Notes under the pieces: generated by a model
Told to the model about the DNA's origin: nothing
Databases searched by the model: none
What the model saw: only the letters and a program-made list of their open reading frames with translations
DNA from: Celeribacter baekdonensis B30
GTDB lineage: Bacteria; Pseudomonadota; Alphaproteobacteria; Rhodobacterales; Rhodobacteraceae
Reading direction: 5' to 3'
DNA length: 64,000 bases
Assembly (NCBI RefSeq): GCF_000299875.1
Contig: NZ_AMRK01000016.1
Span: 1 to 64,000, forward strand
Translations under genes and position numbers: made by a program
In this document: piece after piece, positions 62,994 to 64,000 of the stretch
Layout: each line of letters opens with the position of its first letter
Position numbering within the stretch: the first letter of the stretch is position 1

Positions 62994-64000
62994 AGCTCAA
63001 AAATTCCGGGTGCGCCGCGCGCCGCGGGCCGCAACGCCCGCCGTACAAGGGGGAGAGACCCCCATCGTCGATGCCACAGGCCAAGCCCCGTCAAAAGAAG
63101 CGGCAACTAAGGCCTTTGATGACGACAAATTGTTTGACAATGACGCCAGCGCCGATGGCTTTGGCGATGCACCTTTTGCCGGGTCCGCGGCGGCACAAGC
63201 GGCAGCACAAAAAACGCCGCAAAAAACGCCCGGAACCGAGACCCAAAACGCGGCCCCCTCCGCCACGGGGCGCGGGGGCCGGATCAAAGGCGGCGTAGCC
63301 CGCGCCCTTGGCCAAACCACAGACACCAACACGGCGCTGACCGGCGATGTCACCCCCGCGGATGAGGCCAGCATTGACGCCGAAATTGACGCCATCCGCC
63401 GCGAGGGCCTGACCGGGCGCCAATTGCGCATGGCGCGGCGTGTGGCGCAAAAGCACGGCATTGCGGCCACTTCTGATTTTGACGCGGTGCGTCAGTTGCG
63501 CAAACAGGGGATTGATCCGTTTCAACGCGCCGCGATATTGGATCTGGTCACGACCGAGGGCAAACCGCCCTCACGGGAGTTGACTACCACCGAGGGCCCA
63601 AAACTTCCGAAGACCATCGACAACGCCCCAAAACTGCCGTCCAAAGATATTTTGGAACGGCTGACCCGAGAAGACGAGATTTCCACCATTCAACGCGACA
63701 TCGCGCGGCGGCGGCGGCGCAAAATGGTGCTTTTGATCGCGCGTTTGGCCGTGTTTGTTGGCATTCCAACGATCCTGGCCGGTATTTATTTCTATACAAT
63801 CGCAACGCCCATGTACGCCACGCAGTCGGCGTTTTTGATCCAACAGGCGGATTCCGCCGGGGGGGCTGGCGGTTTGGGCGGCCTTATGGGCGCGTCTGGG
63901 CTGGGTGGCGCTCAGGATTCGATCGCGGTTCAGGAGTTTCTTGAAAGCCGCGACGCCATGTTGCGTCTGGATGCGGACGCCGGGTTTAAGGCGCATTTTT
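62977..64000 (+). CDS. kpsE: capsule export inner-membrane protein KpsE-like (5' part)
   Basis: ATG at 62977, overlapping kpsT by 17 nt and running off the right edge (341 codons visible). The first 245 residues are hydrophilic and Ala/Asp-rich, with a basic stretch (RRRRRKM) before a membrane segment (VLLIARLAVFVGIPTILAGI, about 249-268). After it comes the Wzz/KpsE-type periplasmic start (YATQSAFLIQQADSAGG, then FLESRDAMLRLD). KpsE links inner and outer membrane in capsule export. Most homologues lack so long an N-terminal extension. Confidence 0.8.
   Translation, partial: MTTKVKAQKFRVRRAPRAATPAVQGGETPIVDATGQAPSKEAATKAFDDDKLFDNDASADGFGDAPFAGSAAAQAAAQKTPQKTPGTETQNAAPSATGRGGRIKGGVARALGQTTDTNTALTGDVTPADEASIDAEIDAIRREGLTGRQLRMARRVAQKHGIAATSDFDAVRQLRKQGIDPFQRAAILDLVTTEGKPPSRELTTTEGPKLPKTIDNAPKLPSKDILERLTREDEISTIQRDIARRRRRKMVLLIARLAVFVGIPTILAGIYFYTIATPMYATQSAFLIQQADSAGGAGGLGGLMGASGLGGAQDSIAVQEFLESRDAMLRLDADAGFKAHF

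Overview
The window is a dense, GC-rich stretch of an alphaproteobacterial chromosome, most likely a marine-type Rhodobacterales (Roseobacter group) organism. The evidence is the PcaQ-regulated pcaDCHGB order, several TRAP transporters, an frcBCAK-type sugar ABC operon, a tandem glycine riboswitch upstream of gcvTHP, a mre-mrd rod-shape operon and a KpsT/KpsE capsule locus. No rRNA, CRISPR array or intact insertion sequence was seen. One tRNA gene (Ala, CGC) is present.

Left third (1-24.4 kb): aromatic catabolism. It opens with the last codons of a thiolase (probably pcaF), then pcaQ (minus) facing away from pcaDCHGB (plus), then pobA (minus) with an AraC-type regulator. Together these convert 4-hydroxybenzoate through protocatechuate to 3-oxoadipate. 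A nine-gene minus-strand operon (16.1 to 6.8 kb) follows: SDR dehydrogenase, enoyl-CoA hydratase, TRAP transporter PQM, MarR regulator, feruloyl-CoA-synthase-like ligase, amidohydrolase and acyl-CoA dehydrogenase. It reads as uptake and CoA-dependent side-chain shortening of hydroxycinnamates, whose benzoate product would feed PobA and Pca. A second MarR gene diverges from a plus-strand operon with its own TRAP system and a complete gentisate route: 3-hydroxybenzoate-6-hydroxylase-like enzyme, fumarylpyruvate hydrolase, glutathione-type maleylpyruvate isomerase, gentisate dioxygenase and an extra mycothiol-type isomerase homologue.

Middle (24.4-50.5 kb): frcBCAK and its ROK regulator; a decayed transposon patch (resolvase-like gene and a TniB-like fragment) beside tRNA-Ala; thioredoxin 2; a 59-residue small gene; gcvTHP under a tandem glycine riboswitch; gltX; a zincin; a secreted metallo-beta-lactamase-fold protein. 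A compact module follows with a FIST-like protein, a small protein, a PfkB sugar kinase and an Hsp70-like protein around an FNR-like box. Then come nadE, an exported MORN-repeat protein, an SDR, an SQR-type flavoprotein and leuA.

Right (50.5-64 kb): a truncated dehydrogenase relic, then mreB and the overlapping mreC-mreD-mrdA-rodA-ghrA set, sseB-like and uracil-DNA-glycosylase-like genes, an ArsR/ArsP pair with a large palindromic operator, nhaA, and the start of a capsule export locus (kpsT, partial kpsE).

The least explained structure is a roughly 115-bp two-hairpin element present twice (about 19.93-20.05 kb and 48.72-48.84 kb). Both copies end about 20 nt before a start codon, and their stems keep pairing although the bases differ.
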